A program made the position numbers and the translations under genes. Source: Diplonema papillatum (lineage: Eukaryota; Euglenozoa; Diplonemea; Diplonemida; Diplonemidae). From it: a DNA stretch of 64,000 bases. Positions 55,249 through 64,000 of the stretch are shown in pieces. How positions within the stretch are numbered: the first letter of the stretch is position 1; each line of letters starts with the position of its first letter. The stretch is from contig JAPJBO010000153.1 of the NCBI GenBank assembly GCA_030068145.1, positions 62,001 to 126,000 of the forward strand, given 5' to 3'. The notes below the pieces were generated by a model that worked only from the letters and a program-made list of their open reading frames with translations, did no database searches and was not told where the DNA came from.

Positions 55249-55354
55249 GAGAGAGAGAAAGATATAGACGAGATAGAGTGCAGGACCATCTCGCCGGGGG
55301 AGTTTCCGGTCTCCTCGCTTCTCTTCGTGCTGGTACGGCGGGCGTAAGTCGCTC
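55249..55354. repeat. SINE-like dispersed repeat, copy 3
   Basis: GA-rich lead, GAGATAGAGTGCAGGACCAT and ACGGCGGGCGTAAGTCGCTC, as at 34511 and 50620. Confidence 0.75.
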
Positions 55355-55389
55355 CGGGGGCCACGTTGTGGTGGAGACGCGCACGGCGA

Positions 55390-55985
55390 GATCACCGGGT
55401 AGGTGGGACAGCACATCATATCCGCGTCACAGTAAAGACGGTGGCGTGCATGGGGCCCAATGGGTTCTGGTTGCGGCCACGTTGCGGTAGATGACGACAG
55501 GATCACGGGTTGGCGGCACATCATGTGTCAAAGTAGAGTCGGTGGCGTGCGTGGAACCGACAGACAGAGGCACCTGGGTCTCGCTGTGGCCACGTTGCTG
55601 TAGATCCGGGTTGGTGGGACAGCACATCATACCCGCGTCAAAGTAGAGTCGGTGGCGTTGCATGAGACTGACAGAGGGAGGCACCCACTTGGTTCTGGCC
55701 GTGGCTGTAGATGCGCACGGCGGCATCACCGAGTTGGCGGGTCAGCACATCATACCCGCGTCAAAGTAGAGTCGGTGGCGTGCATAGGACCGACAGACGG
55801 AGGTTCCCACTGGGTTCTGGCCGTGGATGTAGATGCGCACGGCGGCATCACCGAGTTGGTGGGTCAGCACATCATACCCGCGTCAAAGTAGAGTCGGTGG
55901 CGTGCATAGGACCGACAGACGGAGGCTCCCACTGGGTTCTGGCCGTGGCGACGTTGTGGTAGATGCGCACGGCGGGATCCCCTGG
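55390..55985. repeat. Minisatellite, about 105-123 bp units, five copies
   Basis: Each unit carries CAGCACATCATACCCGCGTC, AAAGTAGAGTCGGTGGCGTG, a tggttctggccgtgg-type segment and GATGCGCACGGCGGCATCAC. Starts fall near 55408, 55513, 55618, 55741 and 55863; the last two units (122 bp) are almost identical. It overlaps the 3' end of the coiled-coil frame. Confidence 0.9.
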
Positions 55986-58539
55986 TTGATGGAACCGCCG
56001 CCAGCCGTCCGAGCGCTGCGGCTGGGGCAGGGACGTCGTGGTGTGGGTGAGGGGGCCGTGCGAGCCGAAGCCGGGCGACGACGCACGGTACGGCAGCGCG
56101 TCCGACCGCGTGATGGACTGGGCCAGGTTTCGCGACAAAGCTTGCTTCTCCCAAGAATCGGCGGCGGACCGACACTTCGGGCACAGCGCAGACTTCCGGA
56201 CGCGGACGTGTGTCATTGAATGGGGGAGCATTCCCGACACAGGATCCGCGTTGATAGCTGCATACTCGTTGGCCCTAAGCTCATCATGCTCAGCTTGGTC
56301 CCGCATGCTCAGCTGTAACTGCACGTTGAGCCTGTTGATGTCGGAGAGTTGGTGCATGAGACGGGCGTTTTCCTCCCTCAGGGCGGCGATCTGCTCTTGG
56401 ATGGTGTCTGTGGTGCCGCCTTTGACCTCCTTGACGACGGTCAGCTGCTCTTGCAGCCTCTTGCGCTTCTGCTGCTCGTTGAGCACCGCGTCCTGCTCGT
56501 TCTTCAGCAGCCTCTGCAGGCGCGTGACGTCCTTCTCCAGCTCCGCCAGGCGGGTTGCCACGAGGGCTCCTTCGTTTTCGAAGACTGCTTGCTCGAGCTT
56601 CATGCGCTCTTTGACCTCGTCTCGAAGCCGGTTCTCCACTTCTCTGTGTGCATGGTTCGGGTGAGTGACTTTTGTGTTGCCGACAATCAACCGGGGTTGA
56701 TGTAAAGGGGGAAATGCAAGAACGTGCTTGGAATGGGTATGTGCTCAACACCGCACTGGTCCCGTCTGCGCCGTGTTTCGGTCCTTTAAGCCACGGACAC
56801 ATAAGGCGGACCATCATCAGCGTGGAACCTGAGTGTCTGCAGACAGGACTGCGGTGTGAGTCTGGTTTGTCAGGCGGCTGTTCGTAGCTCGTCACAGCCA
56901 GGACCACCCGTGCTACTAGAGCACAGGCGAATCCGTCACGGGGAGAAGGCCCCTACAACCGTGTCTGAGCAATCAGTTAAAAAACTCAGGGCACTCGCCC
57001 TGATTGTGACTGCGACTCGCTAGGCAGCACTGACTCGTCTTCTTTTTACGGTGGCAATCTGCGAAGTAAACTCCGCAGAGCACAGTGGACATGGGGTTGC
57101 CGTGTGCAGCACCAATGATGTAAAGGGGGGGGTCGAATAATAACAGTTATTTGACACGCGTCTGGTTGTCTACAAACCCGGCTACCCGGAACTTTTTTTA
57201 GTATTCGGCAAATCGAATAATAACACGACCCCCCTCCTTTACAGTCTGGTGTCTTTCGACGTTTCTTGTTATCCTTCCCTTGGGTGGTGGTTCTGCCTTC
57301 AATCCGTTCTCCTTTTCTTTTTCGTTCGCTTATTCTCTTGCTTATTTGTTGTTGTTTGTTTAACATAAGCGCCAGCTTGGAAAAGAAATGCTCGACAGAA
57401 GCTGCCAGACAAAGAACTGAAGGGATCCCAAGTGCTGTAACTACTGAACCACGTCATGCGGATCTACTCCTACACGACAAGCCTTCTCACTCAGGACATT
57501 GTCAACACACGTGGTGTAAGCGAAGAACCAATAACCTTCTGAATGTCGATCCTTCTGTCTGGCATGGCAGTCCTTATGTTCCGGGAATAGTCCCTTTGCC
57601 GGAAAAACGGGTGTTGTCAGAAACCCAAAACTGGAGACCAACCACCCAGGTCGCCCCAAAACGCTCTGCAAACTCAGAAAAAGTGGTCGGATACTCGTTT
57701 CGGCTCGACGAATGCCCGCAGAACGCGAAAACAAGGAAGTTGAAGTATGGCTAAAGATCAAGTGGTGTCACCTGAGGGGGCCGCCCACGTGATAAGCCGT
57801 TAAGCATTGAGTTTTTTTGTAAGTACATGAACCACAGAGAGAGGAGTGGGATAGCATGCACTAGTACATGCAATAGAACCAGCTTTGGTGACCGCTGTTC
57901 CGCAGTGGATACATTGATATGTTTCCCGACTTGCGGATCGGTCATTTGAAGGGGCGTGGACAGTCGACGAGTGGTCTGGTTGAGATGAAGAAGCTCCGTT
58001 CGGCCGTGGATGTGGTATGATTGGTCGTGGATGTGGTATGATTGGTCGTGGATGCGGTATGATTGGTCGTGGATGTGGTATGATTGGTCGTGGATGTGGT
58101 ATGATTGGTCGTGGATGTGGTTGCGGATGCGGTTGAAGACGAGTCGGTGAGGTCGCTGTGCTGGCGCTGAGGTTCCGGTGAGGCTCGTACCTCCAGGTGG
58201 TCACCTTCGAAAAAGTCACCTTCACCAGTGCAATTCCTGAAGGGAATCCGGGGCAGGAAAAAAGGTAGCACACCGAAAGTGGTTCTCCCGTCTCTCGGCA
58301 CGGACAAGCGCTTCTTGGAGGGTCCGATTTTCGGTGACAAGGCGGTCGTTCTTGAGCTGAAGCTCGTACACGCGTCCCTCGGGCGTGTCCAAGTCGACGC
58401 CTTGGAGCTGGTTTTCCTCGGCATAGTACTGCTCCGTGTACCGGACGACGAGACGCTTCCGCTGTGTCGGGGCCGGATCGTCCAGCACGCTCAGGCTTTC
58501 ATTCGTGGCCAGGACGTGGAGCGCTCCATTCGGTCGCAG
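55872..58539 (-). CDS. Coiled-coil protein of unknown function (two exons seen)
   Basis: Exons 58539-58274 and 56643-55872 join in phase 2 (GTGTGC donor, CACACAG acceptor) through a split Arg: QEALVRAERRENHFR-EVENRL. The protein is about 345 aa as read. Heptad-rich helices run from YELQLKNDRLVTENRTLQEA through LEKDVTRLQRLLKNEQDAVL and QIAALREENARLMHQLSDIN. A CPKCRSAAD motif follows, then Ser/Pro/Gly-rich sequence. The last ~40 codons (VRIYHNVATARTQWEPP) come from the 122-bp minisatellite, so the true C-terminus is uncertain. The first exon starts at an acceptor (CCACAG), so at least one upstream exon is missing. The composition recalls centrosomal, flagellar or Golgi coiled-coil proteins, but no family is recognised. 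The intron holds a 21-bp minisatellite and two dispersed repeats. Confidence 0.7.
56815..57120. repeat. Dispersed repeat, copy 1 of pair (see 61228-61515)
   Basis: Shares GAACCTGAGTGTCTGCAGAC, GTCACGGGGAGAAGGCCCC and GAAGTAAACTCCGCAGAGCA with 61228-61515 in the same orientation. The neighbouring segment CGTGCTTGGAATGGGTATGT is at 56721 here and 61617 there, so order differs between copies. It lies upstream of the second coiled-coil exon, within the intron. Confidence 0.85.
57360..57540. repeat. Dispersed repeat (copy of 43780-43960)
   Basis: See 43780-43960. It continues into the segment 57600-57720, shared with 35860-35950. Confidence 0.75.
58008..58125. repeat. 21-bp minisatellite in coiled-coil gene intron
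   Basis: Five to six units of GGATGTGGTATGATTGGTCGT with one G/C variant. Confidence 0.9.
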
Positions 58540-58620
58540 CTGTGGTATGTTGTGGGGCTTTCTTTCATAAGCCAGCTAGCTTGAGTGCAGGGCCACTTCA
58601 TCCCCCCTACAGCAGTGATG

Positions 58621-59045
58621 CTATCAAACGTTTGCAAACGTACGTTTGACAAGATTTATCAAACGCAAACGTTTGACAAACGTGCAAACGTGACGTTTGC
58701 CAATCGATGGATTGACCGGGTCTGTACACAGTGCATGACCCTTGATAGCACTTGTCCACGTGGCTGCAGGCGGACACGACGAAAATAAGGGAGCAAGACA
58801 TCCTTCTGGTTCGCCTGGCGTGCACAGGGAGATACAGGGAGATACTAGCCTTCAACAAGTGTTCCCTCCCACTTTCTTGGGCCCCGGGCATGAAGATCTT
58901 GCCCTTGTGGCTCGAGTGTTCACAAGCCGACCCCACACTCGGATCCCCACTGCAGGCGCAGCCAGCGCCTCACGTTTGATACACGTTTGACATGAATTTT
59001 GCAAACGCAAACGTTTGTCAAACGGTCAAACGTTCAACGTTTGCC
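58621..59045. repeat. Pair of AAACGTTTG-rich direct repeats
   Basis: 58642-58702 and 58983-59045 are about 62-bp direct copies (acgtttgaca...caaacgcaaacgtttg...acgtttgcca), each packed with AAACGTTT and CAAACG palindromes that could form hairpins. They bracket about 280 bp of unrelated sequence with no gene. Confidence 0.75.
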
Positions 59046-59084
59046 ATGATCACTGCCCTAAAGAGGGTTGTAATCTTTGCACGC

Positions 59085-59225
59085 GAAAAAGACAGGCGCT
59101 TCGTTTTGTTTGTGCGGGCCGGTTGATCGTTTTCCCACTTGTATTTACCCTGTGTATATTCAGGTAAGGAATTCTGATCAACCACCAAAACACGCTGTCT
59201 ACGTCTTTTTAGCCTGCACAATACA
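59085..59225. repeat. Dispersed repeat (copy of 1700-1835)
   Basis: Shares GCGCTTCGTTTTGTTTGTGC, CCGGTTGATCG and CAACCACCAAAACACGCTG with 1700-1865, with the blocks in a different order. Confidence 0.65.
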
Positions 59226-59896
59226 TTGAAGCGCAACCCGCAAGATTGTTGGTACTAAAAAAAAACATGACGTTTTCCCTCATCATTTGGTTAGTTGGTG
59301 TTGATTGTCCGTTGCCGCTGGCGATCAGCGCAAGCCAATGGCAATTGGGCCTTTGTTCGCGGCAGTGGGCTTGCTTTGCGCCCAACTTCAGCAATTCGAT
59401 TATTCCGATGACCACATGTACCCCCCTGGTAACCAGGACTGGTTACGCGGGATAAACCGGGTCGACCCAGGTACAGGAAGTGACGAGTTCGAAGTGAGGA
59501 GCGAGGAGGACCCCTCGCCCGCTAAAAAAATGCCCTCTCTCAGGCCCCCACTCGCCATTTTCCGAGTCTAGTGAGGACCACTGAGGTTGGGAAAAAGTTT
59601 GCACTACCCAGCACCGGATCGGGCAGAATTCGAAAAAGAACGAAGAAAGGCGTAGTTTTAGAGTTAAAGTTCGCTTGAAATTCCGCGGTTTTAGGGTCTC
59701 CTGTGTGTGACCGTTGATAAATGGGTTCTCTTAGAGCAAGAAAGGGCTATATGGTTACGGGCTGTATATTTGGTGCACGCTCTCGTTATGGGTTATGGCT
59801 AGCCATGTCCGGGACTGTTTGTGACCGACACCAAGTACATTTCTTCGTGAAGTGTAGTCTTGGGCCAGTTTTGTTGAAAGAAATACTCCGGCATAC
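59226..59896. other. Intergenic, repeats
   Basis: 59320-59400 is related, inverted, to 12690-12760. 59660-59735 holds the AGTCTCC-type motif. 59730-59850 matches the interior of the 44-45 kb element (44515-44640 and 44938-44960). No gene is seen. Confidence 0.55.
59655..59735. repeat. Dispersed 60-bp motif (AGTCTCCGGGTGACC family)
   Basis: GAGTTAAAGTTCGCTTGAAA, then TTTAGGGTCTCCTGTGTGTG, then gttgataaatgggttctc. Confidence 0.65.
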
Positions 59897-60124
59897 AAGT
59901 TGCATGACCCTCTCGGTCACGTCCACGTTGCTGGTGCCAGCGCCCCAGACGGCTTTCACGATGTCGCCGATCTTACCCGCCTCGACAGCGATTGTGTCGG
60001 CTTCGCTTGCCTCTATTTCGAACAACCGCCCGCGCATCGTCCGGACCGGAAGCCGTGCATATATGCCATCTGGCTCTGTAGCCGCGTGCGGGTACACTGG
60101 AGCATCGGGCACTGTTTCCGTCAT
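59897..60124 (-). CDS. First exon of an unrecognised gene
   Basis: ATG at 60124 and a GTATGC donor after 59897 give exactly 76 codons in phase 0: MTETVPDAPVYPHAATEPDG, then IYARLPVRTMRGRLFEIEA and AVWGAGTSNVDVTERVMQL. The last block (a WGA/YGA stretch, then VDVTERV) resembles a short beta-strand motif found next to DnaJ-type and similar domains, but I cannot name the family. No second exon was found to the left, where the 59.0-59.9 kb repeats begin, so the gene may be broken. Confidence 0.5.
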
Positions 60125-61227
60125 GGCTGCAACGCCGGTCGTTTATTTTGCCTGCCAGGGTGTAGCTTTAGAATTCTGCGTTGAGAGGTTCCGACTCTAT
60201 ACAGTTGGGACTTGCGCTAATGAACGGACGTTCAGCATCGGACCGAGGACTTAGGTGATGAGAAAGATGAGGCCAAGGTTTCTTGTTCCTCGCATGTAGT
60301 ACAGGGTATAAACCTCTGTGGGGGGGTTTCCGTGTTTCGGAAAATGTTCCCGGCAGTACGAATGCACGTACAATGTTTGGTTGAGCGCGCTTCCTTCAAT
60401 CCAGTTTTCTTCATTTCGCGGGGGTGGGGGGATAGAGCGTTGCCCCGAGTTTCTTGCCCCTTGACACAAAAACTGCATTCGTTGGACACTCGCGTCCTCG
60501 ACCATTGCGAGACAGTGGTTCCCGTCTACGATCTTGGTCGGAAACTAGCGGCAGAGGCAATGTACACTGCAAAGGAGTAGTTCTTTCCGTGGCGTATCTC
60601 TTGGCCGTAACCTGGATCTTCGTTTTGCTCCATGTTCCATGGGTAGTAGGAGTCCGTGCCTTGTGGTGAATGTATCATCTACGACACGGAAGAGAACTCC
60701 ACACGGCCTTCAGGGTTGGTTTAAAGAAAAGGTTAAGTTTTTCTAAAGTAAGGTGACCTCGCCAAGCTCGTTTCCCCGGGGTAAGGCAGTCACTCTACAT
60801 TCCTTTCGGCTAGTGACATCAGTTACAAAGACGTGTTCGTACTTCCTTTCTTCACGGCAGTTCTCGTTAGACAATACGAAGAGCAAAAACTCCCTCTCTA
60901 CGTGTTTCGAACAACTGTCCGCCATCGGCTTGACTGCGCTGCGCGTGTGCGGAACTGTCGCACTTTCTTGTCGGAGCCTTGAAAAGAAACGAAGCAACAA
61001 CTGCCGGCAAATACGGAGGCACTACATCGACCGACATCGAGCGATGGCTCTGGAAGCAAGAGAAAAAAAAAGGAGAAAATAAATGGGAAAAGGACAGCAG
61101 AATCGCAAAGGAAAGGACTGGACTGAGCGTAGAGACTGGCGCAAACTCCCCTGTCAGGAGGAAAGGACATACACGACAGAAGAGAGAGGGCGGGTGGTGG
61201 TGGGAGGGGATTGCAATCATCCGCGCG
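60125..61227. other. Intergenic, repeats
   Basis: 60190-60330 is a diverged end of the 44-45 kb inverted-repeat element (GTACAGGGTATAAACCTCTG). No frame with family support was found in the rest. Confidence 0.5.
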
Positions 61228-61515
61228 GAACCTGAGTGTCTGCAGACAGGACAGCGGTGTGAGTCTGGTTTGTCAGGCGGCTGTTCGTAGCTCGTCACAG
61301 CCAGGACCACCCGTGCTACTGGAGCACACGCGAATCCGTCACGGGGAGAAGGCCCCAACAACCGTGTCTGAGCAATCAGTTAAAAAACTCATTGTGACTG
61401 ATTGTGACTGCGACTGGATAGGCAGCACTGACTTCTTCTTTTTACGGTGGCAGTCTGCGAAGTAAACTCCGCAGAGCACAGTGGACATGGGGTTGCCGTG
61501 TGCAGCACCAATCGT
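61228..61515. repeat. Dispersed repeat, copy 2 of pair (see 56815-57120)
   Basis: High similarity to 56815-57120 with a few small deletions (for example the cagggcactcgccc segment is missing). Followed at 61613-61693 by the segment matching 56717-56800. Confidence 0.85.
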
Positions 61516-61691
61516 TGAAGTACCAAAGGAAAAAGAGTGCGAGGAAGTAATCCTGCGTGCTGAGGGCAGCAAGTCGCGTTGCGCGAAGTACCCTACTGGA
61601 ATGGGGGGATTGCAACAACGTGCTTGGAATGGGTATGTGACGGGACCAGTCTGCGTCGTGTTTCGGTCCTAAGCCACGGACACATAAGGAG

Positions 61692-61850
61692 CCCCCCGAA
61701 ATGACTCCCGAAAGGAGCTCATAAAGGGCCCCGAAAGGAGCTCATAAAGGGCCCCGAAATGACTCCCATAAAGGGCCCCGAAAGGAGCTCATAACGGGCC
61801 CCGAAATGACTCCCGAAAGGAGCCCATAAAGGGCCCCGAAAGGAGTCAGA
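61692..61850. repeat. Minisatellite, GGGCCCCGAAA-type units
   Basis: About seven imperfect units of 20-26 bp (aaagggccccgaaaggagctcat and gggccccgaaatgactccc variants). Confidence 0.9.
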
Positions 61851-62050
61851 CCCTGAAAGGACCCTACCAAGGAGAATCAGGCGGCCGCCTCCAGAAGCTT
61901 AGCCTGGAGGAATGTGAGCTACTTACTGGTGAATAGTGCGTTGCTCAGGGTAGTCGAAGGCCTAATGCAACAAATTTACTACTGGTGACCTCGTGTGGAG
62001 TGACGAGGGCAACCGTTCTCTTGCCTGTATGCACCCAGTCTACAAACCAT

Positions 62051-62210
62051 GGAGTTGCAAGCGAACGTTCGCTTTAACAGTCTTTGCCGCGCGTGACCAT
62101 ACCAAGTCGGTGATGCGACTCAGTCTATAGACATGAGCGGCTTAAACCACGGACTTGGTGTGGTCACGCGTAGCAAAAGACTTTCAAAGCGAACGTTCGC
62201 GTGAAACTCC
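62051..62210. mobile_element. Hairpin MITE, 160 bp
   Basis: Inverted arms of about 60 bp: GGAGTTGCAAGCGAACGTTC, gctttaacagtctttgc, cgcgtgaccataccaagtc on the left, mirrored by gacttggtgtggtcacgcg, gcaaaagactttcaaagc and GAACGTTCGCGTGAAACTCC on the right, with a loop of roughly 40 bp. No clear target duplication. Its end (AAAGCGAACGTTCGC) resembles the start of the dispersed 60-bp motif. Confidence 0.8.
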
Positions 62211-62239
62211 GGGGTTCAGAGATTCCGGGGTGAATTTTC

Positions 62240-63135
62240 GGGACTATCGATATCCTCTACAAGCGGCGTGGTCTTGAAGGTGGTCGCACGAGGTGAGAGA
62301 ACCTTTGTTGTTGTCCCTCGGTGGTTTCGGCCATGATCCACACCTCACACGGTAGACCCTTCTCGGCACTGGAACTTTTTGAGTACCACATTAGCATGCA
62401 CTCGCGTTAAGCCTCAGCAGGGTGCCGTCGTAGGTGACGGTGTGTCTTGGTTGGTGCCGTAAAACAGTCTCTCACGGGTTCTCGATGCTTACAGTTGTTT
62501 TGAAGAAGCCCGCTGGCTCTATACTAATTTCCGGGTGCATTTTCAGTGATAGAGATATCCTCCATAAGCGGCGTGTTCTTGAAGGTGTTCGCACGAGGTA
62601 AGAGAACCTTTGTTGTTGTCCCTCGGTGGTTTCGGCCATGATCCACACACCTCTCACGGTAGGCCCTCCTTGGCACTGGGAACTTTTGAGTACACGAACC
62701 ACATGAATTAGCATGCACTCTCGTTGAGCCTCAGCAGGGTGCCGGCGTAGGTGACGGTCTGTCTTGGTTGGTGCCGTAAAACAGTCTCTCTCACGGGTTC
62801 TCAATGCTTGCAGGTGTTTTGAATAAGCCCGCTGGCTCTATACTAATTTCCGGGTGCATTTTCAGTGATAAAGATATCCTCTATAAGCGGTGTGGTCTTG
62901 AAGGTGTTCGCACAAGGTAAGAGAACCTTTGTTGTTGTCCCTCGGTGGTTTCGGCCATGATCCACACACCTTGGCACTGGAACTTTTTGAGTACTACATT
63001 AGCATGCACTCGTATTAAGCCTCAGCAGGGTGCCGTCGTAGGTGACGGTGTGTCTTGGTTGGTGCCGTAAACCAGTCTCTTCATGGGTTCTTAACGGAGA
63101 TGCTTGCATTTTTTTTTTTTTGAATAAGCCCGCCT
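62240..63135. repeat. Tandem repeat, about 310 bp, three copies
   Basis: GATATCCTC(T/C)A(C/T)AAGCGG at 62248, 62555 and 62870 starts each unit. Each continues with CCTTTGTTGTTGTCCCTCGG, TGGTTTCGGCCATGATCCAC, TTAGCATGCACTC and GGTGTGTCTTGGTTGGTGCC or a variant. Units differ by small indels. Minus-strand frames (62472-62804) are not conserved among copies. Confidence 0.9.
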
Positions 63136-64000
63136 GCTCTATACTCGAGTAATAGAGCAGGCCGCCAGGTTGCAAATCGCAAAGGAGAGGAAATCTACTC
63201 GTGTACCCGCACGAATCACGGCGGCAGAACCGGGGTTAATGCCGGGCGCGAAGCGTGCAAATAAGCACTGGGGAGCTCCTCTGAGCAGTTTCCGTAGGCA
63301 GCGTGTTTTGATGGTTGATCGGAATTAGATTGGCACGACCCTCGGGACCGACAATGAATTGTCGGTTGACCTTCCCTGCGCAACACCGCGGTGAAAAGAG
63401 AATACGAATAGGGCCCATTCCCTAAGGTTTCATACCCTGTACGCGAAGAACAACCAGAAACTGGTGTCTCATCACTTTCGTCACCTTTGGTCAGTTGATG
63501 CTGATCGTACGCTACTTCGTTTTTCAGTGCACCTCACCTGAGAGGCGAATGCCCTGGCACACGCGGAGCACAAATACAGAGGGCCAGCTTGTTAAGCACG
63601 ACTTTGGCACCACTTTTCCACCAGAAAGCAACCTTACCTGTTCCCCCCACCTTTCTGCAGCCATTGGCTGCAGAAAGCGAAAACAAGGCGAAATCACCAA
63701 CAGGAGAACACCAATAGCGCTCGGTTGGTTCCTATGTGAGAGTGAACGGGAATGGTACAGCCTCAAGCATTATTTCAGCCTAAACAAGCGTCCGACCACT
63801 TTTCCTGCATTTCCGGAGCATTTTATGGCCCCCTGAGTGGTAGGTTTCGAGTTTCTGGTTTCTGGCGACCCCCAGCTTGGGTTTCTGATGTTTTTCCTTG
63901 AGGAATTGCCTTGAGGAGGTGACTTCACCGAGTCGTCAGCATTGCACAGTGCTTGACGATACGTGATTCGAGCCACTTCGCGCGTCTCAGAACACGGCTC
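63136..64000. other. Right end of window, repeats and no supported gene
   Basis: 63296-63330 and 63425-63540 are pieces of dispersed repeats described above (gcgtgttttgatggttgatc; cataccctgt...gtcacctttggtcagttgatgctgatcgt). 63770-63870 is an inverted relative of 35860-35950. A 113-codon plus-strand frame at 63495-63836 starts within repeat sequence and has no family support. Confidence 0.5.

Overview
This is a eukaryotic nuclear window, most likely from a single-celled protist or alga. Coding regions are broken by spliceosomal introns with GT donors and CACAG-type acceptors. The recognisable proteins are eukaryotic (CNBP/Gis2-like zinc-knuckle proteins, a SURF6/Rrp14-like nucleolar protein, ZNFX1-like helicases), and the DNA between genes is dense with simple repeats and transposon debris. 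A Ycf45/SpoIIIAA-type ATPase family suggests photosynthetic ancestry, and a small divergent 18S rRNA fragment is present. I cannot name the species. Nearly all convincing genes read on the minus strand.

Layout. 0.8-5.6 kb: two tandem CNBP/Gis2-like genes, each with three exons. 6.0-6.6 kb: remnant of a hAT transposase. 7.5-11.1 kb: a five-exon Ycf45/SpoIIIAA-like ATPase gene whose first intron holds a 1.1 kb foldback/Mutator-like element with an 11-bp target duplication. 14.6-21.3 and 26.1-34.3 kb: two giant paralogues, each made by splicing a long helicase/NFX1-zinc-finger exon to a CbxX/CfqX (AAA+) exon across one intron. The 26-34 kb copy (about 2,497 aa) has three intact AAA+ modules. The 14-21 kb copy (about 2,069 aa) has an intact helicase but damaged or missing AAA+ nucleotide sites. 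37.7-38.5 kb: a solitary, tandemly duplicated terminal exon of the Ycf45-like family. 39.5-45.2 kb: a transposon island with a hAT transposase, a non-autonomous hAT element, a non-LTR reverse transcriptase/RNase H and a terminal-inverted-repeat element with a Cys-rich ORF. 45.8-48.0 kb: a second Ycf45-like gene with a perfect 909-bp pentanucleotide repeat as most of one intron. 48.6-48.9 kb: 3' end of an 18S rRNA. 49.7-53.3 kb: a SURF6-like gene. 53.4-64 kb: tandem repeats, a coiled-coil gene (55.9-58.5 kb), one isolated exon near 60 kb, and several repeat families.

No operon-like logic applies. The strongest themes are local gene duplication (CNBP pair, helicase-AAA pair, three Ycf45-like loci), introns that collect repeats, and an unusual 5' splice-site consensus, GTNTGC. 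All exon joins are my own reading of splice signals and reading-frame phase; no transcript data were available.
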